Shown piece after piece: positions 18,901 through 25,659 of a DNA stretch of 64,000 bases; the first letter of the stretch is position 1, and each line of letters begins with the position of its first letter. Source of the stretch: Nitrospirota bacterium (GTDB lineage Bacteria > Nitrospirota > Thermodesulfovibrionia > Thermodesulfovibrionales > UBA6898); NCBI GenBank assembly GCA_021825365.1, contig JAKAHR010000008.1, positions 55,203-119,202 of the forward strand. Direction: 5' to 3'. Both the position numbers and the translations under genes were made by a program. The notes under the pieces were generated by a model. It saw only the letters and a list, made by a program, of their open reading frames with translations, did not search any database and was not told the DNA's origin.

Positions 18901-20523
18901 TCGAAGGCGATACAGGAACTTTGGGACCCGTGGGGCAGGATGAATGCCACCCTGGGAGTCGAGCTGCCCTTCACGAACAACAATATCCAGACGACGATCC
19001 CGCTTGGGTATGTTGATCCGACAACAGAGGTCGTGCCTGAAGGACAGGTCCAGTTCTGGAAGATTACCCATAACGGGGTCGACACTCATCCGGTGCACTT
19101 CCATTTGTTTAACGTGCAGGTAATCAACCGTGTCGGCTGGGACGGTGCTATCCGGCCTCCCGAAGACAACGAGCTGGGATGGAAGGAAACGGTAAGGATG
19201 AACCCGCTGGAGGACATCGTTGTCGCCCTTCAGCCGAAGACCCAGACGGGATTGCCCTTTATCGTCCCCCTCAGCAACCGCGTCGCGGACGTAACAGATC
19301 CCCCTTCTCCGGCAATGATCACTGTCATCGACCCCTTCGGTACGCTGGGGGCCGGCACTCCCGGCAACCCGGTGACCATCGCTAATGCTGCGCGCGACTT
19401 CGGATGGGAGTATGTATGGCACTGCCATATACTCGGACATGAAGAGAACGACTTCATGAGGCCGTTCATCATGCTCGTGCCCATCTTGGCTCCCGCTTCT
19501 GTGCCGTCTGCTCCGCCCGGTCCGGGCATCCCAGCCCCCTTCGCGGCCACCCCTGTCGGCAATACGGTCCAGTTGACCTGGGTTGACGATGTGCCCCTCT
19601 TTGTTGATTCCCCCACCCCTAACCGGAATGTAAAAATCGGCTTCCGGATAGAGCGTTGCACCGACCCGGGGGGCGGATGCTCTGACTACACGCCAATCAC
19701 CAGGGTAACGGCGAGTTGTACCATGCCGCCGCCCCAGACTACATTGCCGCCGGCATGGCCATGCAGCTACGACGTCGTCAACCACTGGGTGAATTACAAC
19801 TATACCGACACCTTGGTGACCCCGGGGACGACATACCAGTACCGTATCATCGCCTATAACGAAGCGGGCGATGCCTCTGCAACCCATTCGTCCGCCACGC
19901 TGGTGGGGGTGGCGCCTGCCACCGCAGCTTCACTTACTCCGGACCAGCCGTCGCCGCATCTTATCGGAACTGCGGTAAAATTCACTGCCTCCGTAACCGC
20001 CCCTGGATCCAACCCTGCCTACCAGTATCGGTTCTGGCTGGCGGTAGGTGCAGGCGCGCCTTCGATAGTCCAGGACTATAGCTATACGGACAACTGGTCC
20101 CTCCCCGCATCGACGCTGGCGGGAAGCTATAGCGTGACGGTCGATGTTCGGAGCAATCTGGCGTCCACCTTGCCTGACACATCCGCATCGGTCCTCAATT
20201 ATCAGTTTATCTTCCCCCCTACCTCGGCAGGGGTGGTTCGCAATCTGGTATTGGCCACCACATATCCGACGATAACGGCCGCACTCGCAGACCCGGCACT
20301 GGCCAGCGGCCACACCATTGAGACCATGGGGACCCTGTTCTATAGCGAACCGGGAAACGCTGTTACGGTGGATCTGAGCGGCCATGTGCCTCCTGTCGCA
20401 GGCATTACTCTGAGCTGCGGATGGGACCCCACATTCGTTACCAACCCGTATATGACCACACTCCAGGGCAAGCTAACCCTGGTGACCGGAACGCTTACGG
20501 TGGATAGACTTACAATATGGTAG
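15985..20523 (+). CDS. Giant secreted multicopper oxidase with glycine-rich repeat inserts
   Basis: A 1512-residue exported oxidase with a signal peptide ending in VAYA (residue 28). All four copper-ligand motifs are present: IHLHGG (about 205), FYHDHAYG (about 277), HPVHFH (about 1034) and WHCHILGHE (about 1145). It should therefore couple one-electron oxidation of a substrate to oxygen reduction at a T1 and T2/T3 copper centre. Normal enzymes are 450-650 residues. Here blocks of Gly/Ser-rich repeats (NGGSGYTSAPTVTIS type) are inserted at about 470-640 and 890-970, between the cupredoxin parts. An Fn3-like domain (about 1175-1300) and the shared C-terminal module (CGWDPTF to TVDRLTIW) follow. 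Substrate (metal, phenol, Mn(II)) is not predictable. Start at 15985 is preceded by AAGGAGGAAAGG. Confidence 0.88.
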   Translation: MSKHRSLVLLTGLLMAAVMLWGLNVAYAGPGAPCPEGLSCPAGPGFGTYYANSPAGFRTYGGITQYTGVPLRKFMDALPGLCAPGVPSLANNCIPVAVPDTVTYGGSDYYVLGLKDYTQQLHLDLPKATTLRGYYQVNTGTSGTTDHSNRYLGPVIVAKTGTPVRILFQNELPLGAAGNLFIPVDTTDMGAGACGAGGSYTQNRAAIHLHGGNTPWISDGTPHQWITPPGEAGACLKGASFANVPDMVGLGKSIPSPAANDGLATLYYPNQQSGRLMFYHDHAYGITRLNVYAGEAAGYLLYDDYELDLINGTNAKSINPGTVKVLPDLAAVTGNPYYKFGIPLVIQDKTFVPWDIDIQDALWNRDKLGNPRSWGKPGDLWFPHVYEPNQMPLDIGGANPFGRWDYGPWFWPPVVLSPAYSTLPEPSIVPEAFMDTPIVNGKAYPYLDVQPMAYRFRILNAANDRALNLSLFKAEPLHISVSDGGAGYTVPPVVSITGGGCTGLSATASVSPGVVTNILITNRGAGYATVPTVSITGGGGSGATAAAFMELGVIKQIVVTNGGSGYTSAPTVTISTSPVTTATATAAITPGGAITDITATGAGSCTSNPTISIAAPPPCVAPAVCTQATATASIDTEVRMVPALPHTSISIPPLCSTPMVMRDAGLVIADLDPITGMPINGTGLPSNCWPTTWPIDGRDGGVPDPLAAGPALIQIGNEGGFLPAPVAIPPTPVSFDYNRRNIVVLNVLNKGLFLQPAERADVVVDFSAFAGKTIILYNDAPAPTPAFDPRYDYYTDNPDFSSSGGAPSTRAGEGPNTRTIMQFRVAASAPLPTSFDITALQTTLPAAFTASQPAPHVPQTAYPAPNNAATNTYARIQDYAMTFTPLGLDALWRVTVTNGGSGYSSPAPVSFGGGGGTGATGVATIAGGVVTGITMTSLGTGYSSPPTSVTIGGGGSGAAAAVTFEPSMITMQSKAIQELWDPWGRMNATLGVELPFTNNNIQTTIPLGYVDPTTEVVPEGQVQFWKITHNGVDTHPVHFHLFNVQVINRVGWDGAIRPPEDNELGWKETVRMNPLEDIVVALQPKTQTGLPFIVPLSNRVADVTDPPSPAMITVIDPFGTLGAGTPGNPVTIANAARDFGWEYVWHCHILGHEENDFMRPFIMLVPILAPASVPSAPPGPGIPAPFAATPVGNTVQLTWVDDVPLFVDSPTPNRNVKIGFRIERCTDPGGGCSDYTPITRVTASCTMPPPQTTLPPAWPCSYDVVNHWVNYNYTDTLVTPGTTYQYRIIAYNEAGDASATHSSATLVGVAPATAASLTPDQPSPHLIGTAVKFTASVTAPGSNPAYQYRFWLAVGAGAPSIVQDYSYTDNWSLPASTLAGSYSVTVDVRSNLASTLPDTSASVLNYQFIFPPTSAGVVRNLVLATTYPTITAALADPALASGHTIETMGTLFYSEPGNAVTVDLSGHVPPVAGITLSCGWDPTFVTNPYMTTLQGKLTLVTGTLTVDRLTIW

Positions 20524-20543
20524 GCAATAGAGGCAAATTCGTG

Positions 20544-20549
20544 TATAAT
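20544..20549 (+). promoter_or_regulatory. Candidate -10 box ahead of the S74-domain gene
   Basis: A perfect TATAAT lies 103 nt before the start at 20652. The hexamer 17 bp upstream is TAGGCA, a poor -35. It would give the S74 gene its own transcript, separate from the oxidase. Confidence 0.25.
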
Positions 20550-20651
20550 AAGGACGGGTCGGCTAATGAGGTTTCTTTTGAGGGGAAATAATCGTTATAT
20601 ATCGGGATATTAACCCATAGGATGAAACATTGTTTCAAAAGGAGGAAAGAG

Positions 20652-21527
20652 ATGAAAAGGTTACTGGTATTTGTGGTGGCAGTAGTAGCTCTTGCAGGGT
20701 TGATGGCGGTTCCAGCGTTTGGGGCTGATAAGCTGGTGGTGAAAGACAGCGGGGGGATAAATACTGTTTTTGTCGTACGCGATGACGGGACCGTTGGTAT
20801 TGGGACTGCAACTCCCGGCAGTCAACTAAATGTTGTTGATAATGCGGGAACAAGCGATTTTCGTGGGTTCATAACTGAACAGCACAATGACGGAGTCCCA
20901 GCTGCCGTTTTCCAGTTCAAGCGGAGCAGAGGAACATTGTTAGGGCCAACTGCTCTTGTAAACGGGGACAATATCGGTGCATTTCATTCTTGGGCTCACG
21001 ATGGAAGTGCTTATCTATTAACAACATCCATAATTACAAGGGTTAATGGGATCGTTTCATCTGGATCAGTTCCGACTGATATGTTATTTTTAACAGGGTC
21101 AAGCTCTGCGTCAAGGGCGGAAAGAATGAGAATATTATCTAATGGCAATATTGGCATCGGGACAAACAACCCCCAATATCTCCTCGACGTCAATGGCCAG
21201 ATAAGGGTACAGACCACTGTCTATTCTTCTTCACGGAAACTTAAGGACAATATCACTACGCTGAATTCTACTGAAGCTATGGAAGCTTTTGAGAAGTTGA
21301 CTCCCGTGAGATTCACCTATAAGAACAGTCCTCAGGTGGCGCACAATGGGTTTATAGCTGAAGATGTCCCCGACTTGGTTGCTCAGAAGAGCCGAGACAC
21401 CATTGATCCAATGGATATTGTCGCAGTGCTTACCAAGGTTGTGCAGGAGCAGAACAAGACAATCGAAGCGCTATCGGCAAAAATCGAGAAAATGGAGAGG
21501 GCTTTCCAAGGCAACAAGAGCCTATAA
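20652..21527 (+). CDS. Secreted tail-fibre-like protein with C-terminal S74 (endosialidase-type) chaperone domain
   Basis: A 291-residue protein with a signal peptide (about residues 1-24, ending PAFGA). Beta-rich repeats with GTVGIGTATPGSQLNV and GNIGIGTNNPQYLLDV match the short repeat of phage-like fibre shafts. A C-terminal S74 domain (SSRKLKDNI, GFIAEDVPD) ends in a coiled coil of about 30 residues. In phage fibres S74 is an intramolecular chaperone that trimerises the protein and cuts itself off. The catalytic pair of the family is Ser/Lys, and SSRKLKDN is present. A signal peptide and lack of phage genes suggest a cell-surface fibre. The start at 20652 has AAAAGGAGG; the frame is open to 20622. 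Base composition drops from here onward. Confidence 0.82.
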   Translation: MKRLLVFVVAVVALAGLMAVPAFGADKLVVKDSGGINTVFVVRDDGTVGIGTATPGSQLNVVDNAGTSDFRGFITEQHNDGVPAAVFQFKRSRGTLLGPTALVNGDNIGAFHSWAHDGSAYLLTTSIITRVNGIVSSGSVPTDMLFLTGSSSASRAERMRILSNGNIGIGTNNPQYLLDVNGQIRVQTTVYSSSRKLKDNITTLNSTEAMEAFEKLTPVRFTYKNSPQVAHNGFIAEDVPDLVAQKSRDTIDPMDIVAVLTKVVQEQNKTIEALSAKIEKMERAFQGNKSL

Positions 21528-21544
21528 CAAGCTGGAAGAAGGGC

Positions 21545-21583
21545 AAAGATCTGCTGCCTGTTATACGCAGGCAGCAGATCTTT
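21545..21583. terminator. Perfect 16-bp hairpin, probable bidirectional terminator
   Basis: Left arm 21545-21560 and right arm 21568-21583 are perfect inverted copies (AAAGATCTGCTGCCTG) with a 7-nt loop TTATACG. The stem ends in AAA/TTT but has no long U-tract. It starts 18 nt after the S74 gene stop. It is a stable stem and likely stops or stabilises that transcript. Confidence 0.65.
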
Positions 21584-21924
21584 GTATGCGACAACAAGCC
21601 ACATTTACTGAAAACAGCCACTTCTCTCCTTCCTGCTTTATACTGCCGCATGCCAACCAATGGCTTTGCCACGGCAGCAGATTGCGCCTACCCAGTTATC
21701 GGGAAGTTTCAATAGCCTTGAATATTGCAGAGAAAGGTCCTTCTCGTAGCAATTACAAGTCAATATCCTTGTTTAGACTTGAGCTATAAGAACAGCATAC
21801 GACTTGAAACGAGAAAGCAGGAGAAAGAACCTCTGGAATTGTTATAATTATTCCATGTGTTCCGACAGATATTTTGGCACTTTATTAAGGGTCAAGGGGA
21901 ACAGCTGAAAGGTCCCGAATTCAA
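21584..21924. other. Non-coding spacer before the polysaccharide locus
   Basis: About 340 nt without a credible gene. The only signal is an extended -10 element (TGTTATAAT) near its right end, listed separately. Short frames here have no ribosome binding sites or recognisable motifs. Confidence 0.5.
21840..21848 (+). promoter_or_regulatory. Extended -10 promoter ahead of the polysaccharide locus
   Basis: TGTTATAAT (TG, one base, consensus TATAAT) lies about 77 nt before the first gene of the low-G+C polysaccharide cluster. No -35 match is seen at 17 bp. Transcription would begin near 21855. Confidence 0.45.
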
Positions 21925-22644
21925 GTGTTACAGTCGATATTGGCACTATTTGAACAGCGCAAAGTCGTAAAGAATCATCATCTGCTGTGCTTAGGGGATA
22001 GCCATATCGAAATATTCAAACATATAGATACCGAAGGGCTTCTGCCCAATTCTTCAATTGAAGTCGTTTCTGTCGGAGGAGCTACGGCACAGGGAATGAT
22101 TAATCCAAACTCCAGAACCGATGCGCTCCGTGTATTTGAGGAAAAGATGCGTGAGACTCCGCTGTCTCACATCATCGTACTGCAACTTGGAGAGGTAGAT
22201 TGTGGCTTTGTCATCTGGTATTATGCGGAGAAGTTTTCAGTTCCAATAGCAGATCAGTTGGGCCGATCTTTGAGCAATTACGGGCTTTTCTTGAAGCGAG
22301 TCAAGGAGAAGGGCTACAATAACGTCATTGTGCTCAGTGCACCTTTGCCGACTATTGCTGACGGGCAGAATTGGGGAGAAATCGCAAACGCGAGGCGAGA
22401 GATCAAAGCATCGCTTAGAGAAAGGACTGTTTTGACGATTCGGTATAACCAACTACTGGGGAATGTATGCAAACAGAACAACGTCATCTACATTGACACA
22501 ACACCGAATCTTCTAGACGTCAAGTCCGGCACGATTAAAAGCGGCTTCTTAAATTCCGACAAGGCCGATCACCATCTGAACCAGACAACCTATTCAAGAC
22601 TGATATGCGATATTTTGAGAGACAAACTACATGATATTATCTGA
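21925..22644 (+). CDS. SGNH/GDSL-like hydrolase, polysaccharide-locus type
   Basis: A 239-residue cytoplasmic protein (no signal peptide). Block I appears as CLGDSHIEIF, a middle block as VLQLGEVDC and the late Asp-His as DKADHHLNQ, which is the SGNH-hydrolase layout with GDSH in place of GDSL. Such proteins in O-antigen and capsule loci often add or remove acyl groups on sugars. The exact substrate is unknown. The start is GTG at 21925 with only a distant AAAGG. It is the first gene of the low-G+C cluster and is followed by a 124-nt gap before the exporter permease. Confidence 0.65.
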   Translation: MLQSILALFEQRKVVKNHHLLCLGDSHIEIFKHIDTEGLLPNSSIEVVSVGGATAQGMINPNSRTDALRVFEEKMRETPLSHIIVLQLGEVDCGFVIWYYAEKFSVPIADQLGRSLSNYGLFLKRVKEKGYNNVIVLSAPLPTIADGQNWGEIANARREIKASLRERTVLTIRYNQLLGNVCKQNNVIYIDTTPNLLDVKSGTIKSGFLNSDKADHHLNQTTYSRLICDILRDKLHDII

Positions 22645-22768
22645 GCACTCATTTGCTAACAGGTCAGCAAAGAAGCCATTAAATTTAATGTTTGGGAAAC
22701 TCGTCTGGCAGTATGAGCCGCTGCTGCCAGCTCTAGAGCCTGGGCCAAGATGCTGAAGGAAATCAAAT

Positions 22769-23671
22769 ATGACCAGGGGACAAGAGCCGGTGGCTACCCG
22801 ATTTACAGTACGGGGCTACAGCGTGATTTCAACAGGAAAAGGGATTGACAAGAGAATGGGAAAAATGACCAGTATTGTGCTCGCACAGGCAAGAGGAATA
22901 TACGCCTTTCGGGGCTTCATTATGGGGAGTGTCAAAAGAGAATTTTCGCTCAGATATAGCAACTCAATGTTGGGTGCTGCATGGCTGATACTTCAGCCAT
23001 TGTCTCAGATTCTCATATTTACCCTGGTGTTCTCACAGGTGCTCGGTTCGCGCCTTGCCGGAGTTCCGGGAACATTTTCTTACAGCATATTCCTGTGCGC
23101 CGGAGTGCTGACATGGGGTTTTTTTTCCGAGATTATTACCAGAAGCCAAACCGTTTTCCTGGATTATGCTAATCTGATAAAAAAAATCAATTTCCCCCGT
23201 ATTTGCCTGCCTGTTGTTGTCATCCTTAATGCCCTCACCGGGTTTGCCATTGTCTTTGGGCTTTTTACCTTATTTCTTGTAATCACCGGAAATTTTCCGG
23301 GATGGAAGTATGCAGCCATATTCCCGGTGTTAGGCATACAAATCATGTTTGCTATCGGGTTGGGAATAATTATTGGCATACTTCATGTCTTCTTTCGTGA
23401 CGTGGGCCAATTCTTTACTATTGTAATGCAGCTTTGGTTCTGGTTAACGCCGATTGTTTATCCGCTTTCTACACTACCTGATTGGGCGGCCAAGCTTGTC
23501 AGACTTAATCCTATCGCTCCAATCGCCAAAGCGTATCAACGGGTGTTGGTATATGGCACAGCACCAGTATGGGGCGAACTTGCGCCATCGTTTATCATTG
23601 CTGTTATTTTTTGTATTTTTGCTGTCCTGCTTTTTCTCCGTAGGGCTGGTGAAATAGTGGACGAACTCTGA
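22769..23671 (+). CDS. wzm: ABC-2 type polysaccharide export permease (Wzm)
   Basis: A 300-residue inner-membrane protein with about six membrane segments after residue 55. The family entry motif is REFSLRYSNSMLGAAWLILQ and a late motif is WFWLTPIVYPLSTLPDW, both typical of Wzm/KpsM/TagG permeases. It forms the channel through which a finished, lipid-linked O-antigen or capsule chain leaves the cytoplasm, driven by the ATPase encoded next. The start at 22769 has AAGGAAAT upstream; an ATG at 22856 is an alternative that removes 29 unconserved residues. Its stop overlaps the next ATG (TGATG), so the two subunits are translationally coupled. Confidence 0.9.
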   Translation: MTRGQEPVATRFTVRGYSVISTGKGIDKRMGKMTSIVLAQARGIYAFRGFIMGSVKREFSLRYSNSMLGAAWLILQPLSQILIFTLVFSQVLGSRLAGVPGTFSYSIFLCAGVLTWGFFSEIITRSQTVFLDYANLIKKINFPRICLPVVVILNALTGFAIVFGLFTLFLVITGNFPGWKYAAIFPVLGIQIMFAIGLGIIIGILHVFFRDVGQFFTIVMQLWFWLTPIVYPLSTLPDWAAKLVRLNPIAPIAKAYQRVLVYGTAPVWGELAPSFIIAVIFCIFAVLLFLRRAGEIVDEL

Positions 23672-24924
23672 TGGGCGCCCTATCAATTGTAGGCGTGAGT
23701 AAGGCTTACAAGCTTTATGCCTCACAATTCAGCCGACTGAAGGAATGGCTGCTTCCGGGAAGCAATTCCAACCACACGCTTACATGGGTTCTTAAGGATA
23801 TTACCTTTGCAGTTGATACCGGCGGATCGATGGGAATCCTCGGGCGAAATGGGGCCGGCAAAAGCACTCTGCTTAAGATCATCGCTGGGACAACTCAGCC
23901 AACAGAAGGGACGATGTCGGTAATTGGCAGGGTGGCTGCCTTGCTGGAACTCGGCATGGGATTCCATCCTGATTTTACCGGCAGGCAGAATGTCTTTATG
24001 TCTGGCCAACTGCAGGGGCTGTCTGGAGGTGAAGTACGGAATGTTATGCCTCAAATTGAAGCCTTTGCCGACATTGGAGATTATCTGGACCAACCGGTCC
24101 GTATCTATTCGAGCGGCATGCAAATGCGTCTCGCTTTTGCGGTTGCAACCGCTGTTCGCCCTGACATTCTGATTGTAGATGAGGCACTGGCCGTAGGTGA
24201 TGCCGCATTTCAACGAAAATGTTATCAACGGATCGAGGCATTTCGTAACGATGGGACTTCTCTACTTTTTGTGAGTCATGATATCGAAGCTGTTAAGAGG
24301 CTCTGCTCATCCGCCATTTTCCTGAACAAGGGCCTTGTTGAGATGATGGGAACAGCTAAGGATGTATGCGATCTTTATGAACGACACCTATTCGGGACAT
24401 CCGTGCTCAAGTCAAAGGGGGAACAGACACCGCATGCCTATCTTGATTCCTCATTGGATTCAACTTCAAGTGAAAAACAGTATGGTGATGGTGGAGCATC
24501 AATTGAAGCTGTAGAGCTCGCAACGGAGACTGGAGACTCATATAATGTTTTTCATGAAGGCGTGTCCTTTATTATTAGCTATACGGCAGTGTTTCGAAGG
24601 AGGGCTGAGGGTGTCAAATTTGGGATGCTGATAAAGACTGTTGACGGCATCAGCGTTTATGGAACGAACACCGCCAGCCTGCAATATCCCGATGAATTCT
24701 TTCCCGGAGACAAAGTTCTGGTTCGTTTTCTACTTGACGGCAATTTAGTCGCGGGAACGTACTACCTCAATGTCGGCTCAACACACAAGACGCAGGATGG
24801 AGAGAGAGTTCTTCATCGCAGAGTTGACTGCCTGATATTCCGAATTACGCCTGTCAGAGGGGGGGGCTCTATAGGATACGCAAATCTATTTGCTGAGGTG
24901 AGTGTAACTCTATGCCGGCCATGA
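23671..24924 (+). CDS. wzt: Polysaccharide export ATPase with C-terminal glycan-binding domain (Wzt)
   Basis: A 417-residue ABC ATPase. Walker A is GRNGAGKST, the signature is YSSGMQMRLAFA and Walker B is DILIVDEALAVGD, with the switch His in FVSHDIEAV. Residues about 1-245 are the nucleotide-binding domain. Residues about 270-417 form a beta-sandwich like the Wzt C-terminal domain, which in known systems reads a modified non-reducing end of the O-antigen before export. Its presence implies that chain length is set by a terminal cap. The sulfotransferase and two methyltransferases encoded next are candidate capping enzymes. Confidence 0.9.
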   Translation: MGALSIVGVSKAYKLYASQFSRLKEWLLPGSNSNHTLTWVLKDITFAVDTGGSMGILGRNGAGKSTLLKIIAGTTQPTEGTMSVIGRVAALLELGMGFHPDFTGRQNVFMSGQLQGLSGGEVRNVMPQIEAFADIGDYLDQPVRIYSSGMQMRLAFAVATAVRPDILIVDEALAVGDAAFQRKCYQRIEAFRNDGTSLLFVSHDIEAVKRLCSSAIFLNKGLVEMMGTAKDVCDLYERHLFGTSVLKSKGEQTPHAYLDSSLDSTSSEKQYGDGGASIEAVELATETGDSYNVFHEGVSFIISYTAVFRRRAEGVKFGMLIKTVDGISVYGTNTASLQYPDEFFPGDKVLVRFLLDGNLVAGTYYLNVGSTHKTQDGERVLHRRVDCLIFRITPVRGGGSIGYANLFAEVSVTLCRP

Positions 24925-24954
24925 TTATTTGTGGAGGGGAATGAGCGTCAAACA

Positions 24955-25659
24955 ATGATAGTCCTTATTGCCGGAATGCAAAGAAGCGGATCGACATTTT
25001 CCTTTAACGTTGTCAGGGAACTTCTTGCAGCAAGGGGAAGCACTGCGACGATAGCAACGAACAGTACGGTGGATGCGTTAGAAGAAGGTGGGGCGTGTGA
25101 TCATCTTATCATTAAATCACATGTCCCTGATCAACTCGCCGATATTCTTATCAGAATAGGTGCTATTAAGTGCATTTGTACTATCAGAAAACCACAAGAT
25201 GCTATCTCATCTTGGATGCATGTCTTTGGCTTTAACTTACTTGAAACCGTCGCAATGATTAAGCAATGGCTAAGGTGGCATGAGAAGATATGCGAATATG
25301 TCCTGAATATCGGATATGAAAACGTTGACAGATACCCTGTCTTCGCTGTCTATAGAATATGTCGCTATGTGGTGAGAGATGCATCAATTGCTGAATGTCT
25401 GAAGATTTGGTGGCGATATCGCAAATCTGAAGTCAAGAAGAGAACTGACAACTTGAGCTCTGCGGATCCGGATGTTAAAGATATCGGGTTTAGTTATTAC
25501 GATAAGGATTCATTTTTTCATCGCAGGCACATATCTGTTCAGACAAGCAAAAGAGCGGAAGATCTATTGTCAGGTGAAGAATTGTCATATATCCGCAGCG
25601 AGCTTCGTGATTTGACAGATTCTGTTGGTAACTATAATTGGCGGTCTAGAGCTAGATGA
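24955..25659 (+). CDS. Sulfotransferase (PAPS-dependent, carbohydrate type)
   Basis: A 234-residue protein with the two PAPS sites of sulfotransferases: the 5'-phosphosulfate loop GMQRSGSTF near the N-terminus and the 3'-phosphate segment CICTIRKPQDAISSW. It should transfer sulfate from PAPS to a hydroxyl, most likely of a sugar in the exported polysaccharide. The ATG at 24955 places the P-loop at the usual distance from the N-terminus; a GTG at 24931 adds 8 residues. It overlaps the next gene by 4 nt. A sulfate cap could be the signal read by Wzt. Confidence 0.75.
   Translation: MIVLIAGMQRSGSTFSFNVVRELLAARGSTATIATNSTVDALEEGGACDHLIIKSHVPDQLADILIRIGAIKCICTIRKPQDAISSWMHVFGFNLLETVAMIKQWLRWHEKICEYVLNIGYENVDRYPVFAVYRICRYVVRDASIAECLKIWWRYRKSEVKKRTDNLSSADPDVKDIGFSYYDKDSFFHRRHISVQTSKRAEDLLSGEELSYIRSELRDLTDSVGNYNWRSRAR

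Noticed and set aside
18685..19887. 400-residue open frame on the minus strand opposite the multicopper oxidase
   Set aside because: It overlaps copper-ligand motifs of the oxidase on the other strand and shows no domain.
20622..21527. S74-domain gene as evidence of a prophage
   Set aside because: It has a signal peptide and no capsid, portal, tail or lysis gene is near it.
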